DNA of 26,837 nt, taken from the NCBI GenBank assembly GCA_900769635.1, contig CAAGHJ010000010.1, positions 1-26,837 of the forward strand, read 5' to 3'. The DNA is from Bacilli bacterium (lineage in GTDB: Bacteria; Bacillota_I; Bacilli_A; RF39; UBA660). The position numbers were made by a program, and so were the translations under genes. Below, in pieces: positions 15,350-23,913 of the stretch (positions are counted from its first letter, which is position 1; every line of letters begins with the position of its first letter). The notes beneath the pieces were generated by a model that saw only the letters and a program-made list of their open reading frames with translations, ran no database searches and had not been told where the DNA came from.

Positions 15350-16525
15350 TTATTTTCTCTCAAGTGACCTCTTCAAATATTCTAATGAATCTCTTCTAAA
15401 TTCATTAAGATTATCATGAATACATTTATTATTCATTCTTCTTGATAACATTTCATATACATCTACATTATTTGAAACTAATCTATCCTCACATCCTGTC
15501 AAATTTAATAAAGTAGTAATTCTAGAATTTGTTGATAGCGTATCTGTATCAGAAAATCTCATAAAAGTAAAAAATTTTTTTTCGAAGATCAATGAAAATA
15601 CAGTTCCATGGAAAGAATCCGTGCAAACAATTTTAGAATATTTAACTAAATTAATAAAATCATCAGGTGATATATCGAACGGTGTAATATCAGCATAAGA
15701 TTCGTCCGACTTAATATATTGATCCAAATGAAGTAAAGCTACAACTTTATATCCTGTTATATTCTTCAGCTCTTTAACAAATTCTCTATGCCACAAATTA
15801 TTTCCCATGAAATAGCAAAAAATATACTCATCTCTAATAAGACGCTTTTTATTAATTTCTTTTTCCCATTCATCTTTAGTCAATAATAAAGCTGGATCAC
15901 AAACAAGCTGAACCCTTCTTCCTGTAATTTCTTTGATAATCCGCTGACCTGATTTTTCTCTAGCAGATAAATAATTAATTCTTTTTAAAAAATCACTTGT
16001 TTTCTTTTTCTGATCTTCTGGAATTTCAGATACTCCAAAACTCGTTGCATATGCAATTTTATTAATATTATCTGGTACAAAAGATAAAGTATAATAATCT
16101 CCAGCTATATTTGAAGGTAACCATAACTGATCACTCCCAACTACAACAGATGAATAACTTTCACACCCACATCGTAAATCCTCCCAATCTTTATATTCTC
16201 TAGATACAATAAAATGACTTTTTGAAAATCTCTCAAATTCCAAATCTCTTTTACTAATATTATTTTTAAATTTTTTATTCGTCTTTATTCTAATTTTTTT
16301 TAGGATAATTTGACTCTTTTCTCTGACAATTGAAATATCAAATATATTCTTTATAAAATATATTATTTTTCTTTTTTTAATATCACTAGAAATAGAATCT
16401 ATATTTATTGCTTCAGGCTCATATCCTAAATCTTTAATTTTTTTAAAGGACGCATAAGCTTGAAGAATTCCTCCATAATCATGATAATTATAATTAATAG
16501 CCATTCCTATTTTTTTATTTTCCAT
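15350..16525 (-). CDS. Polysaccharide pyruvyl transferase family protein (second of two)
   Basis: A 391-residue protein from ATG 16525. HDYGGILQAY (15-24), VVGSDQLWLPSN, AYATSFGVSE and VCTDSFHGTVFSLIF (H306) are the family signatures. Its 3' end is 1 bp from the start of an FrhB-like gene, and its 5' end overlaps the GT4 gene by 11 bp, so three genes are tightly coupled. It probably adds a pyruvate ketal to a sugar of the repeat unit. Presence of a second member at 12006-13094 suggests two different acceptors or a role other than classic ketalation for one of them. Confidence 0.85.
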   Translation of the reverse strand: MENKKIGMAINYNYHDYGGILQAYASFKKIKDLGYEPEAINIDSISSDIKKRKIIYFIKNIFDISIVREKSQIILKKIRIKTNKKFKNNISKRDLEFERFSKSHFIVSREYKDWEDLRCGCESYSSVVVGSDQLWLPSNIAGDYYTLSFVPDNINKIAYATSFGVSEIPEDQKKKTSDFLKRINYLSAREKSGQRIIKEITGRRVQLVCDPALLLTKDEWEKEINKKRLIRDEYIFCYFMGNNLWHREFVKELKNITGYKVVALLHLDQYIKSDESYADITPFDISPDDFINLVKYSKIVCTDSFHGTVFSLIFEKKFFTFMRFSDTDTLSTNSRITTLLNLTGCEDRLVSNNVDVYEMLSRRMNNKCIHDNLNEFRRDSLEYLKRSLERK

Positions 16526-17651
16526 TATACTGACTTTTTTCCTTTTCAATCGCTCTAAAATAATAATTCTGCAATCTTATAGCTTCTGAAGCACTATCAA
16601 ATCCTGCGTCACAAACTTCTTTTGCATGGCTTCTTCTTATAGGCATATTCTCTTTACAAGCCTTAATTATCTTTTCAGCCCAAACATCTATACTCTCATC
16701 TAATCCAACAAAGTATCCCAATTCGCAAGCATTTGCCTCTCTCGTAACCTCTGTTGAAAAAAACATTGGCAATCCACAACTCTCTGCTTCAAGTCCAACG
16801 ACTGGAAGACCTTCATATAAAGAAGGAAGTAAAAAACAATCCATTGCATTGTAGAATTGCTGAATATCCTCTCTTCTTCCTAAATATGCTACTTGTTTTT
16901 TTATTCCTAATTCATCAATTTTTTTTACCATTTCTTCTTTGAGTTCTCCATCGCCAATCAAACATAAAATGGCATTTGGCTCTTTTCTAGCGACTGCACC
17001 AAATATTTCAATCATATGCACTGAATTTTTCTGTGCAGTGAATCGTCCTATATGACCGATTACAATTTTATCTTCCCAGCCAAATTCTACTCTTGTTTTT
17101 TCTCGAAGCCCTCTATCATAGGAATTAAACTCTGTATTAATTACAGTTTTAAACACATCTACTTTACCTGTGTCAAATAGCTCGTTTCCAAACTGCCAAC
17201 GTCCACAATCCTCTCCACATGACATATAATAGTTCGCATACCATCTTGACATCGGACGTAATATTTTCTTTAGAATGGTTTTCCAATCACCTTCATGTGC
17301 CATTGATAAACTTTCTGATATTCTTACCGGAACATTACAATACTTTGCAATCGCCATCGGAAAAAGATTCATCGTACTATTATAAGCATGAACAACCTTA
17401 TATTTGTTCTGCCGGAAAATACGAGCCATATCAACCATATTCCGTACAATATGCTGATAAGGTGAAATTTTATATACGCGCCCTCCAAGTTCTAATATTT
17501 CCTGCTCTGGAATTGCCTGAGAATCAGAATCGCAAATAAAATCAAACTGTATTTTATCTCTATCAATATGTCGATAATATTCCATGATTAAATTTTTCTT
17601 TCCACCCGAATCCATCTTTCCTACTATAATTGCTATTTTCATAGGGGTCAT
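16515..17651 (-). CDS. Family 4 glycosyltransferase (GT-B)
   Basis: A 378-residue protein. The N-terminal half starts KIAIIVGKMDSGGKKNLIMEYY, as in EpsF-like enzymes. The C-terminal half has IGHIGRFTAQKNS, LIGDGEL, VAYLGRREDI and SLYEGLPVVGLEAESCGLP, with the EX7E pair at E280 and E288. It is a retaining glycosyltransferase acting at the cytoplasmic face. The first ATG (17651) is chosen because AGGA lies 10 nt upstream of it, while the second ATG three codons later is too far. It follows the aminotransferase gene by 14 bp. Confidence 0.9.
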   Translation of the reverse strand: MTPMKIAIIVGKMDSGGKKNLIMEYYRHIDRDKIQFDFICDSDSQAIPEQEILELGGRVYKISPYQHIVRNMVDMARIFRQNKYKVVHAYNSTMNLFPMAIAKYCNVPVRISESLSMAHEGDWKTILKKILRPMSRWYANYYMSCGEDCGRWQFGNELFDTGKVDVFKTVINTEFNSYDRGLREKTRVEFGWEDKIVIGHIGRFTAQKNSVHMIEIFGAVARKEPNAILCLIGDGELKEEMVKKIDELGIKKQVAYLGRREDIQQFYNAMDCFLLPSLYEGLPVVGLEAESCGLPMFFSTEVTREANACELGYFVGLDESIDVWAEKIIKACKENMPIRRSHAKEVCDAGFDSASEAIRLQNYYFRAIEKEKSQYNGK

Positions 17652-17665
17652 ATAAACTATTTCCT

Positions 17666-18793
17666 TTACTCAAAAAATTCCAAAGTCTTATCAATTACCT
17701 TTTTAATATCATTTTCTGATAAATTATAATACATTGGCAATCTAACCAACCTATCACTATCATCGGTTGTATGCTCGTCTTCACCTTCAAAACGACCAAA
17801 CTTTAAACCTGCCGGGGCACTATGCAACGGAACATAATGGAACACACATAAGATATCATTTTCTCTCATAAACTTTATGTATGCCTGTCGTGTCTCCAAA
17901 TTTTTACATTTCAAATAAAACATATGTGCATTGTGTACGCAGCCTTCAGGAATGGTTGGTAATTCTACAACACCTCTATCCATCAGATGTTCAAATGCCT
18001 TATAATACTTATTCCACGATGCTAATCGATTTTCATTAATCTCATCTGCTACTTCTAACTGTGCCCAAAGGTACGCCGCATTTAAATCACTTTGAAGATA
18101 ACTGTCACCAAAATCAACCCAATTATACTTAGCCACTTGTCCCCTAAAAAACTGTGAACGATTGGTACCTTTTTCGCGCAAAATTTCAGCTTTCTCAATA
18201 TATGCTGAATTATTGATAATGATTGCTCCTCCTTCACCCATAGAATAATTTTTTGTCTCATGAAAAGAATAACAACCGAAATCACCAATAGTTCCAAGAG
18301 CTCGACCTTTGTAGGTACTCATTACACCTTGTGCTGCATCTTCTACAACCATTAAATTATGTCGTCTTGCAATATCCATAATAGTATCCATTTCACAAGC
18401 AACACCTGCATAATGAACAGGACAAATCACCTTTGTTTTCTCAGTTATTGCGGCTTCAATTTTTGTTTCATCAATATTCATTGTATCAGGACGAACATCA
18501 ACAAATACAAGTGTCGCTCCTGCCAACACAAATGAGTTAGCCGTACTTGAAAACGTAAAACTAGGTAAAATCACTTCATCTCCCGGCTGTATACCACAAA
18601 GCAATGCAGCCATATCTAATGCCGTTGATCCGCTTGTTGTAAGCATGACTCTATTTGCATTAAATCTATTTTCTATCCACTCATTACATCTTTTTGTAAA
18701 CGGACCATCTCCGCAAATTTTATGATTTTCAACCGCTTCATGCATGTATTTAAATTCTGTACCAACAAAAGGCGGAATATTAAAATGTATCAT
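17666..18793 (-). CDS. wecE: dTDP-4-amino-4,6-dideoxygalactose transaminase (WecE/RffA type)
   Basis: A 375-residue PLP enzyme of the DegT/DnrJ/EryC1/StrS family that resembles WecE along its whole length. It has CGDGPFTKRC, TTSGSTALDMAALL, GDEVILPSFTFSSTANSFVL, FVDVRPDTMNIDE, PVHYAGVACEMDTIMDIA, EDAAQGVMSTYKGRALGTIG, SFHETKN with the PLP lysine K181, and EKGTNRSQFFRGQV. WecE converts dTDP-4-keto-6-deoxyglucose to dTDP-Fuc4N. No dTDP-glucose pathway gene and no WecD-like acetyltransferase are in the window, so the precursor must come from elsewhere. It is followed within 14 bp by the GT4 gene, which may use the product. Confidence 0.87.
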   Translation of the reverse strand: MIHFNIPPFVGTEFKYMHEAVENHKICGDGPFTKRCNEWIENRFNANRVMLTTSGSTALDMAALLCGIQPGDEVILPSFTFSSTANSFVLAGATLVFVDVRPDTMNIDETKIEAAITEKTKVICPVHYAGVACEMDTIMDIARRHNLMVVEDAAQGVMSTYKGRALGTIGDFGCYSFHETKNYSMGEGGAIIINNSAYIEKAEILREKGTNRSQFFRGQVAKYNWVDFGDSYLQSDLNAAYLWAQLEVADEINENRLASWNKYYKAFEHLMDRGVVELPTIPEGCVHNAHMFYLKCKNLETRQAYIKFMRENDILCVFHYVPLHSAPAGLKFGRFEGEDEHTTDDSDRLVRLPMYYNLSENDIKKVIDKTLEFFE

Positions 18794-18808
18794 CTTTTTA
18801 TCTCTTTT

Positions 18809-19633
18809 CTAATTATGTAATATTTTTTGTATCTTACTGTCATCTCCCCAAATAGCCTTAGAATCATATGGCCTATCTGGAAAAGCCCCATACTGTAATT
18901 CAATATCAAAATTATTTTCTTTAATAAATCTTTCAACTCTATCAGCTAATTTTTCAGGTCTACCGGAACAAATGTTGATTATTCCCTGTTCACTTTGTTG
19001 TCCAACTGCTTCTGCTACCTGTTTACAAAAATCAGGATAATCAATAAAATCATATTGATTCTGTCCTAATGTAAATGGAAACTCTTTTTTTCCTTCTTCA
19101 ACTGCTGCAGTAATTTTCGAAAAAATGGATGAACCATATTTAGAATTGCCAACTATGTAATATCCTCTAAGCCACTGAAACACTATATTATTCTGCTTGC
19201 AAATCATTTCTGTGAGTTCTCTCAAAGCGTTTTTTGCAATTCCATATGGTGTAGTAGGATGGCATGGTGTTTTTTCGTTGATACTTCCCTCGAAAAATCC
19301 TATTTCATGCATACTTCCCATTACTGCAATATGCTTCAGCCCACTTTCTGCCATTTTTTTTATAAGCTCATAGTGTTTTGGAAAATCCACTATATGTGCA
19401 TCAGAATAATGTATAAATCCATCTCTCCACGCTAAATGTAATAGTGCATCTGGCTTTTCAAAATATTCATATGGATCTTCTATTGAGAAAATGTCACATT
19501 CAATTTTTGTTGCCCTTGTATCCACATTATCCAATTTAAAATCTGTTGCTATTACTTTATTTCCTGACTCAATAATTGCTTTTACAATTCCCTGTCCCAG
19601 ATATCCATTAGCTCCTGTCACTAATATTCTCAT
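18809..19633 (-). CDS. NAD-dependent epimerase/dehydratase (extended SDR)
   Basis: A 274-residue protein with the nucleotide-binding motif GANGYLGQG (7-15), LLHLAW, the Ser of VMGSMHE (S107) and Y130-x3-K134 (TPYGIAK), followed by LRGYYIVG. It is a nucleotide-sugar reductase, epimerase or dehydratase. It is shorter than RmlB or GalE, so a reductase-type role is as likely as an epimerase one. The substrate cannot be told, but being 15 bp from wecE suggests a deoxysugar nucleotide. It sits at the point where base composition changes from moderate to strongly AT-rich. Confidence 0.82.
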   Translation of the reverse strand: MRILVTGANGYLGQGIVKAIIESGNKVIATDFKLDNVDTRATKIECDIFSIEDPYEYFEKPDALLHLAWRDGFIHYSDAHIVDFPKHYELIKKMAESGLKHIAVMGSMHEIGFFEGSINEKTPCHPTTPYGIAKNALRELTEMICKQNNIVFQWLRGYYIVGNSKYGSSIFSKITAAVEEGKKEFPFTLGQNQYDFIDYPDFCKQVAEAVGQQSEQGIINICSGRPEKLADRVERFIKENNFDIELQYGAFPDRPYDSKAIWGDDSKIQKILHN

Positions 19634-19647
19634 TTAATTTTCTCCTT

Positions 19648-21096
19648 TTACATGGCTCCGTTATTCTTTAAAACTCCCACAATTGTATAAAAAATAATTC
19701 TTATATCATTCTTCACACTCCACTCCCCAATATACTGGGTATCCAGCTTCACCACTTCCTCAAAGTCCGTAATATTGCTTCTGCCACTCACCTGCCATAG
19801 TCCGGTCAATCCCGGTCGAAATGACATTCTGGCTCTGTGGTGTGGTTCATACTTCTCCCACTCATCGAGTGTTGGTGGTCGTGTTCCCACCAGACTCATA
19901 TCTCCTTTGAGAATGTTCCAAAACTGTGGCAGTTCGTCTATTGATGTCTTCCTGATAAACTGTCCTACACCGGTTTTTTTTGTTCCATCCGGCAGTATCT
20001 TGTTGCCTATGATTCGCGGGTCGAAATCCATCTTAAACATCATTCCGTCGCTCACCTTGTTTTGTGCCATGAGCTCCTTCTTTCGCTCCTCGGCATCCAT
20101 GTACATGCTTCTAAATTTGTACATCTTGAACTTTCTTCCATTTCTGCCGATTCGCTCCTGTACGAAGAAAATCGGTCCCGGTGATGCTATATAGATTGCC
20201 GGTCCCACAAATATCGTCACTATCAAGGTGATGATGCATCCGACCAGCCCTCCGATTATGTCCATGCCTCTTTTTGCAAGAAGCTGTGTGGTGCTGGCAT
20301 AGTTCATGCTGGCTGTGATGACTGTGTAGTCACCTATTTTTTCTATCTGATTAAAGCTGCCTGCCATGGCTTTGTTTTTGGTAATGCCTCTGTGAACAGC
20401 TATTCCCATCTCCAGGAATATGTCTGCCATTTCGTAGGGATATTCGCTCTCCGCACACGGTGGGATAAGCACCTCGTCAACCCATTCTTCACAGGCGTAG
20501 TCCACTATTCCATCATGATTTGCAACTATTGGTATTTCGCATATTGTTTTGCCCTTCAGATCGGCATCTGTTGCCGCTGCCACTATCTGTGTGTATCCAA
20601 AGCCATTTTCTTTTAATCCGTGAAGTGTCTCCTCAAGGAGCTTTTCCGGTGCTATGACAAAGAGTGATTTTTTCGATGAAGCAAAGCTTCTTTTTTTGAT
20701 AATTTTCTTTAACACCACTCTGCCTAAGTACGACACGAGAATATATATTGGAATCATGATGTAGTAAGACATACGCGAATATATCTCGCCCATCTGTGTG
20801 GTGAACAGGAAGAAGGTTGTTAATATTTCTACAAGCACCACATGCTTACATGTAGCTATGAGCTCATCGAGATAGCCGCGCTTCAATACATTTTTGAAGG
20901 CATCGAATACTATTTCCACGAAGAAATCTATGAGCAGAAATGCTGCTGCCAATATCCTGTAGTCCTTATCTGTGTATGGATTGCCAGGTCCAAAGCGCCA
21001 TATGTATGAAACTATGAATGCTATCTGCATGCACAGGACATCTAAGAGCATAAAATCTATATGCTTGGTCCAGCCTCTTCCTTTCTTTCTGTACAT
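19648..21096 (-). CDS. Polyprenyl-phosphate sugar-1-phosphate transferase (initiating enzyme, WbaP/CpsE type)
   Basis: A 482-residue membrane protein. Four hydrophobic segments lie in the first 130 residues, then comes a nucleotide-binding-like middle (KKSLFVIAPEKLLEE) and a further membrane helix after KRGMDIIGG (from about residue 275). The C-terminal bacterial sugar transferase domain has ASPGPIFFVQERIGRNGRKF, KMYKFRSM, IRKTSIDELPQFWNILKGDM, SLVGTRPP and FRPGLTGLWQVSGRS. It links the first sugar phosphate to undecaprenyl phosphate and so starts the repeat unit. It is the second gene of the operon, 33 bp after the helicase, and GGGAG is present upstream of ATG 21096. Confidence 0.93.
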   Translation of the reverse strand: MYRKKGRGWTKHIDFMLLDVLCMQIAFIVSYIWRFGPGNPYTDKDYRILAAAFLLIDFFVEIVFDAFKNVLKRGYLDELIATCKHVVLVEILTTFFLFTTQMGEIYSRMSYYIMIPIYILVSYLGRVVLKKIIKKRSFASSKKSLFVIAPEKLLEETLHGLKENGFGYTQIVAAATDADLKGKTICEIPIVANHDGIVDYACEEWVDEVLIPPCAESEYPYEMADIFLEMGIAVHRGITKNKAMAGSFNQIEKIGDYTVITASMNYASTTQLLAKRGMDIIGGLVGCIITLIVTIFVGPAIYIASPGPIFFVQERIGRNGRKFKMYKFRSMYMDAEERKKELMAQNKVSDGMMFKMDFDPRIIGNKILPDGTKKTGVGQFIRKTSIDELPQFWNILKGDMSLVGTRPPTLDEWEKYEPHHRARMSFRPGLTGLWQVSGRSNITDFEEVVKLDTQYIGEWSVKNDIRIIFYTIVGVLKNNGAM

Positions 21097-21129
21097 TTTT
21101 TCTATGTCTCCCTGTATTTCCTGATTACC

Positions 21130-23190
21130 CTATTTCCAGTTCATCCCTATGCTGTCAAGCCTTGCTATGCGCTCTGTGTCGAGCACCATGCCGCTGGCTT
21201 TTGGGTTTTTTCTTTTGCATCTGATATTTGATATCCAGCGTCCCAGCTTCACTCCATCTGTGGAGTACGATACCGGTACGTCCAGATTGCCGTTTTTTTC
21301 GTAATATGTTTTTGCCAGCTCAAACTTCCTGTTCCACTGTATAGTGGTCTTGCTTTCTGACCTGTAGCCTATACTCTGCAAGCGTTTTAGCTGCTCATCT
21401 GTCATTGAGCGGCTATTGGTCTGATTGGATAGCCAGCGTCCAAGCGGTATGCCGTCTGCTGTGACGTACTTTGCAGGTACCTCGAGGTTTCCATGCTCAT
21501 TGTAGTAGGCTTGGGCTGCGCTGTAGTACTCTTCCCACTTCTGCTTGTTGTGGTCCCATATCATGCCAAGCTTTTCTAAAGCTTTTCTCTGCTCATCAGT
21601 GAGCGCCTGCTCTATGCCATACTTTTTCACCTTGAAGCGCATGTTGTTGATCCATGAGCCTAGCCTAAAGCCTGTAGGCGACACGTATTTGGCTTTGATG
21701 TCCAGATTGCCGTAGGTATTGCGGTAGCTTTTCAGCTCTTCAAGTACCTCCTGCCAGCTTGAGTCCGTGACATCCCATATCATGCCTATGTCGTTTAGCT
21801 TTTGTATCTTTTCCCAGGTGAGATTTCCGGATATATTGCCTGACTTCACACGCCTCTGGGTGTTTATCCATGCTCCCAGTGTGAGGCCCGACTCCGTGAC
21901 ATAGTTCTTTGGTATCTTCAGATTTCCATTTTCCTCATGCCATTGCTTGGCAGCCTCATAGTATGTGTCCCATGCACTTCCCAGATTCTCCTGCAGGCGC
22001 ATGAATATTTCCCTGCTGTCCTTGGTCTCATCTATGATGCGGAATCTGTCGTCAAAGTGTTCTCTTTTCGAATGAGTGTCAGGATACAGTAAAAATGCTT
22101 CCTGCATCTCGTTTTTCAGGCAGTCTATGCAGTAGAGGCTGTCGAAGTTGTTGACCAGGTCAAATATAACCGGCTTGTTTTTGCTTCCTGCTGATAGTGC
22201 TCTGCCTATCTGCTGCAGATAGATGATTGGTGACACCGTAGGGCGAAGCAGGATTACTCCGTCCACGTCGTCCACATGTATGCCCTCGTTTAGCATGTCT
22301 ATGCAGTAGAGGAGCTTTAAGTGGCTTTCTGTGTCCTTTTTGAATTCAGCAAACGCTTTGCTGGTCGACGCTTCGTTGTAGTACGCTGTGTATATGTGTG
22401 GCTTTTTGTCCACCTTGCTAAACCAGTCGCCTGCCTGCGCCTTCATCTCATCCATATGCTCTCTGCTCGAGCAGAATACTATGTACTTGCCATCTGGCTT
22501 TGTCATCTGTCTGGCAAAGACCTCTGTGAGGCCGTCTGCCTGCTCGAGTGCACGCTTCAGCTGCTCCAGGAGCTTTTCATTTTCCGATACAAGTCCCGGG
22601 TTTGATAAGCCTTCGATTCGCTTTTTCAGTTGTTCGAGCTCTTTCTTGTATGAATACATGGCTATGACATATTTAGGCTCCGGAAGTATTTCCCTAACGA
22701 TTGCTTCTCCGAGTGTCATCTCTGAGGCTATATTGCCCTCAAAGAGCTCCTCTGCCATATTGCGCTGGTTGTCCAGATAGCGTATGTTTGTCGCTGAGAG
22801 CCCCAGGCGCTTTGCGTTCGGATATGCTTCCAGAAGCTTCTTCACACTCTTGCCCCACTCTGCGGCTCCACAGCGGTGGAACTCATCGAGTATGATATAG
22901 TCCGGGCGCAGGGTGTCTATGCTGTCCTCATGCTTCATGAGCCTGCTGTATGACATGTATTCTATATTCGAGAACTGTGTGTCTATATTCTCAAGCTGTG
23001 TCTTGTAGATGTACTCACTTGGCGATAGCCATAGAAAGTGCTTGTGCGAATGCTGCTCTATAAGCTTAAAGGCTATCATCGACTTGCCCGTGCCTGTCGG
23101 ATGGATGACGGCTGCCATCTGCTTTTCCTCCAGCATGGTCTCGACTGCTCTGTATGCATCTTCGTTGTGTTTGTAAAGATGTATGCTCAT
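21130..23190 (-). CDS. SF2 DEAD/DEAH-type helicase with four helicase-associated (HA) repeats
   Basis: A 686-residue protein. The SF2 core has Walker A HPTGTGKS (30-37), motif II DEFH (102-105), motif III SAT (132-134) and motif VI QQIGRALS (326-333). Four HA domains (PF03457) follow at about 407-472, 479-545, 552-610 and 619-685. Each has the pattern W-x-Y-x-A plus GNL-(x)-P plus LGxWI plus a closing IGMxW. HA repeats are taken to bind nucleic acid. GGAGG lies 7 nt before ATG 23190. It is the first gene of the polysaccharide operon, 33 bp before the initiating transferase, which is unusual for a glycan locus. Its promoter (23289-23317) is inside the neighbouring integrase element. Function in the locus is unknown; a regulatory or RNA role is only a guess. 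Confidence 0.9.
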   Translation of the reverse strand: MSIHLYKHNEDAYRAVETMLEEKQMAAVIHPTGTGKSMIAFKLIEQHSHKHFLWLSPSEYIYKTQLENIDTQFSNIEYMSYSRLMKHEDSIDTLRPDYIILDEFHRCGAAEWGKSVKKLLEAYPNAKRLGLSATNIRYLDNQRNMAEELFEGNIASEMTLGEAIVREILPEPKYVIAMYSYKKELEQLKKRIEGLSNPGLVSENEKLLEQLKRALEQADGLTEVFARQMTKPDGKYIVFCSSREHMDEMKAQAGDWFSKVDKKPHIYTAYYNEASTSKAFAEFKKDTESHLKLLYCIDMLNEGIHVDDVDGVILLRPTVSPIIYLQQIGRALSAGSKNKPVIFDLVNNFDSLYCIDCLKNEMQEAFLLYPDTHSKREHFDDRFRIIDETKDSREIFMRLQENLGSAWDTYYEAAKQWHEENGNLKIPKNYVTESGLTLGAWINTQRRVKSGNISGNLTWEKIQKLNDIGMIWDVTDSSWQEVLEELKSYRNTYGNLDIKAKYVSPTGFRLGSWINNMRFKVKKYGIEQALTDEQRKALEKLGMIWDHNKQKWEEYYSAAQAYYNEHGNLEVPAKYVTADGIPLGRWLSNQTNSRSMTDEQLKRLQSIGYRSESKTTIQWNRKFELAKTYYEKNGNLDVPVSYSTDGVKLGRWISNIRCKRKNPKASGMVLDTERIARLDSIGMNWK

Positions 23191-23220
23191 TTGCTGCCTC
23201 CGGGTGAAACACTACATTAA

Positions 23221-23260
23221 AAGGGAGGTTGGATTTCGCAGATTATTACAATCTGCGAAA
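23221..23260. repeat. Left attachment/inversion site of the integrase element
   Basis: The first 24 bp (23221-23244) are identical to 26350-26373. The palindrome has arms TTCGCAGATT (23235-23244) and AATCTGCGAA (23250-23259) with centre ATTAC. The centre at the right end is GTAAT, its reverse complement. It lies 31 bp upstream of the helicase start, in the expected 5' leader of that mRNA. Confidence 0.85.
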
Positions 23261-23288
23261 ATCACCTCTGTTAAAAAACACTAGATAT

Positions 23289-23317
23289 ATAATAAAACTT
23301 AAGTCGTTTTACGTCAA
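23289..23317 (-). promoter_or_regulatory. Outward promoter driving the helicase/polysaccharide operon
   Basis: On the minus strand TTGACG (23317-23312) and TATTAT (23294-23289) are separated by 17 bp. The predicted start is near 23281, giving a leader of about 90 nt that contains the palindromic site. It is the best leftward promoter seen upstream of the helicase and lies inside the integrase element. Confidence 0.7.
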
Positions 23318-23395
23318 CTATTATATCTTTTTTTGTATCTTTTTACATTTTTTAGGAAATATTGGGATGTATTTTATATCTTTTTTATTTTTAGA

Positions 23396-23413
23396 TGGTC
23401 AAAATTGTGGTCA
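23396..23413 (+). repeat. Left arm-type integrase-binding repeats (candidate)
   Basis: TGGTCA at 23396-23401 and 23408-23413, 12 nt apart start to start. The same pair with the same period and orientation occurs near the right end (26303-26320). Tn916-like integrases bind such paired direct repeats with their N-terminal domain. Confidence 0.55.
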
Positions 23414-23431
23414 GAAATAAATTAAATTATA

Positions 23432-23461
23432 TTGACATTATATATCCGATTTGGGTATAAT
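23432..23461 (+). promoter_or_regulatory. Promoter of the HipBA-like operon
   Basis: TTGACA (23432-23437) and TATAAT (23456-23461) have an 18-bp spacer. It is followed by GGGAGG and ATG 23512. It may also serve the integrase gene, as no terminator is visible between the three genes. Confidence 0.8.
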
Positions 23462-23490
23462 AACAAAAAGAGTAACCAAATTGGATATAT
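23440..23490. promoter_or_regulatory. Operator-like inverted repeat over the HipBA promoter
   Basis: ATATATCCGATTTGGGTA (23440-23457) and TAACCAAATTGGATATAT (23473-23490) match as inverted copies at 16 of 18 positions. The first arm overlaps the spacer and the first bases of the -10 box. It is the expected kind of target for the HTH protein encoded directly downstream. Confidence 0.65.
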
Positions 23491-23511
23491 TTTTATGGGA
23501 GGTTTGTTATT

Positions 23512-23910
23512 ATGAACATTAAGGAAATACGAAATACTACCGGCCTTTCGCAACGTAGTTTTTCAAAAATGTTCAATATACCAATAAGTACATTGCAAAA
23601 ATGGGAGCAGGGAGAAAGCTCGCCTACTCCTTATATTATAAAATTAATTGCCAACCAGTTACCGATAGATAATGATAATATGTGTAAAATTGAAGATAAT
23701 AACGGTAAGATTTATTATTATAACAGAGACGCTGGGTATTTAATTGATTCAATAGGTACAAAAATCAAGATAGGTGAAGATCTTGATGGTGTTAAGGAAA
23801 AAAATCTTTCATTATATGTGGCTGATCTGTTTGAATCCTATTATGAAATAGTTGATAAATTTAATCGTGATTGTAGACTTGATAAAACAGAAGATATTAT
23901 ATGGAGTTAA
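23512..23910 (+). CDS. HipB-like XRE-family regulator/antitoxin with extra C-terminal domain
   Basis: A 132-residue protein. The first 50 residues are an XRE helix-turn-helix (IKEIRNTTGLSQRSFSKMFN, then PISTLQKWEQGESSP). The remaining 75 residues (YYYNRDAGYLIDSIGTKIKI to the end) are acidic, may form a small separate domain, and are longer than the tail of E. coli HipB. It is expected to repress its own promoter through the inverted repeat at 23440-23490 and to neutralise the kinase encoded 3 bp downstream. GGGAGG precedes ATG 23512. An alternative is that it controls the integrase or excision. Confidence 0.75.
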   Translation: MNIKEIRNTTGLSQRSFSKMFNIPISTLQKWEQGESSPTPYIIKLIANQLPIDNDNMCKIEDNNGKIYYYNRDAGYLIDSIGTKIKIGEDLDGVKEKNLSLYVADLFESYYEIVDKFNRDCRLDKTEDIIWS

Positions 23911-23913
23911 TAT

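Noticed and set aside
22321..22895. Several rightward open frames opposite the helicase
   Set aside because: Antisense shadows of a well-supported helicase gene, with no ribosome binding site or motif.
23235..23259. Left palindrome as a transcription terminator
   Set aside because: No T run follows on either strand: the right side reads AATCACC, and the minus strand continues ATCCAACC. It is treated as a recombination site and leader hairpin.
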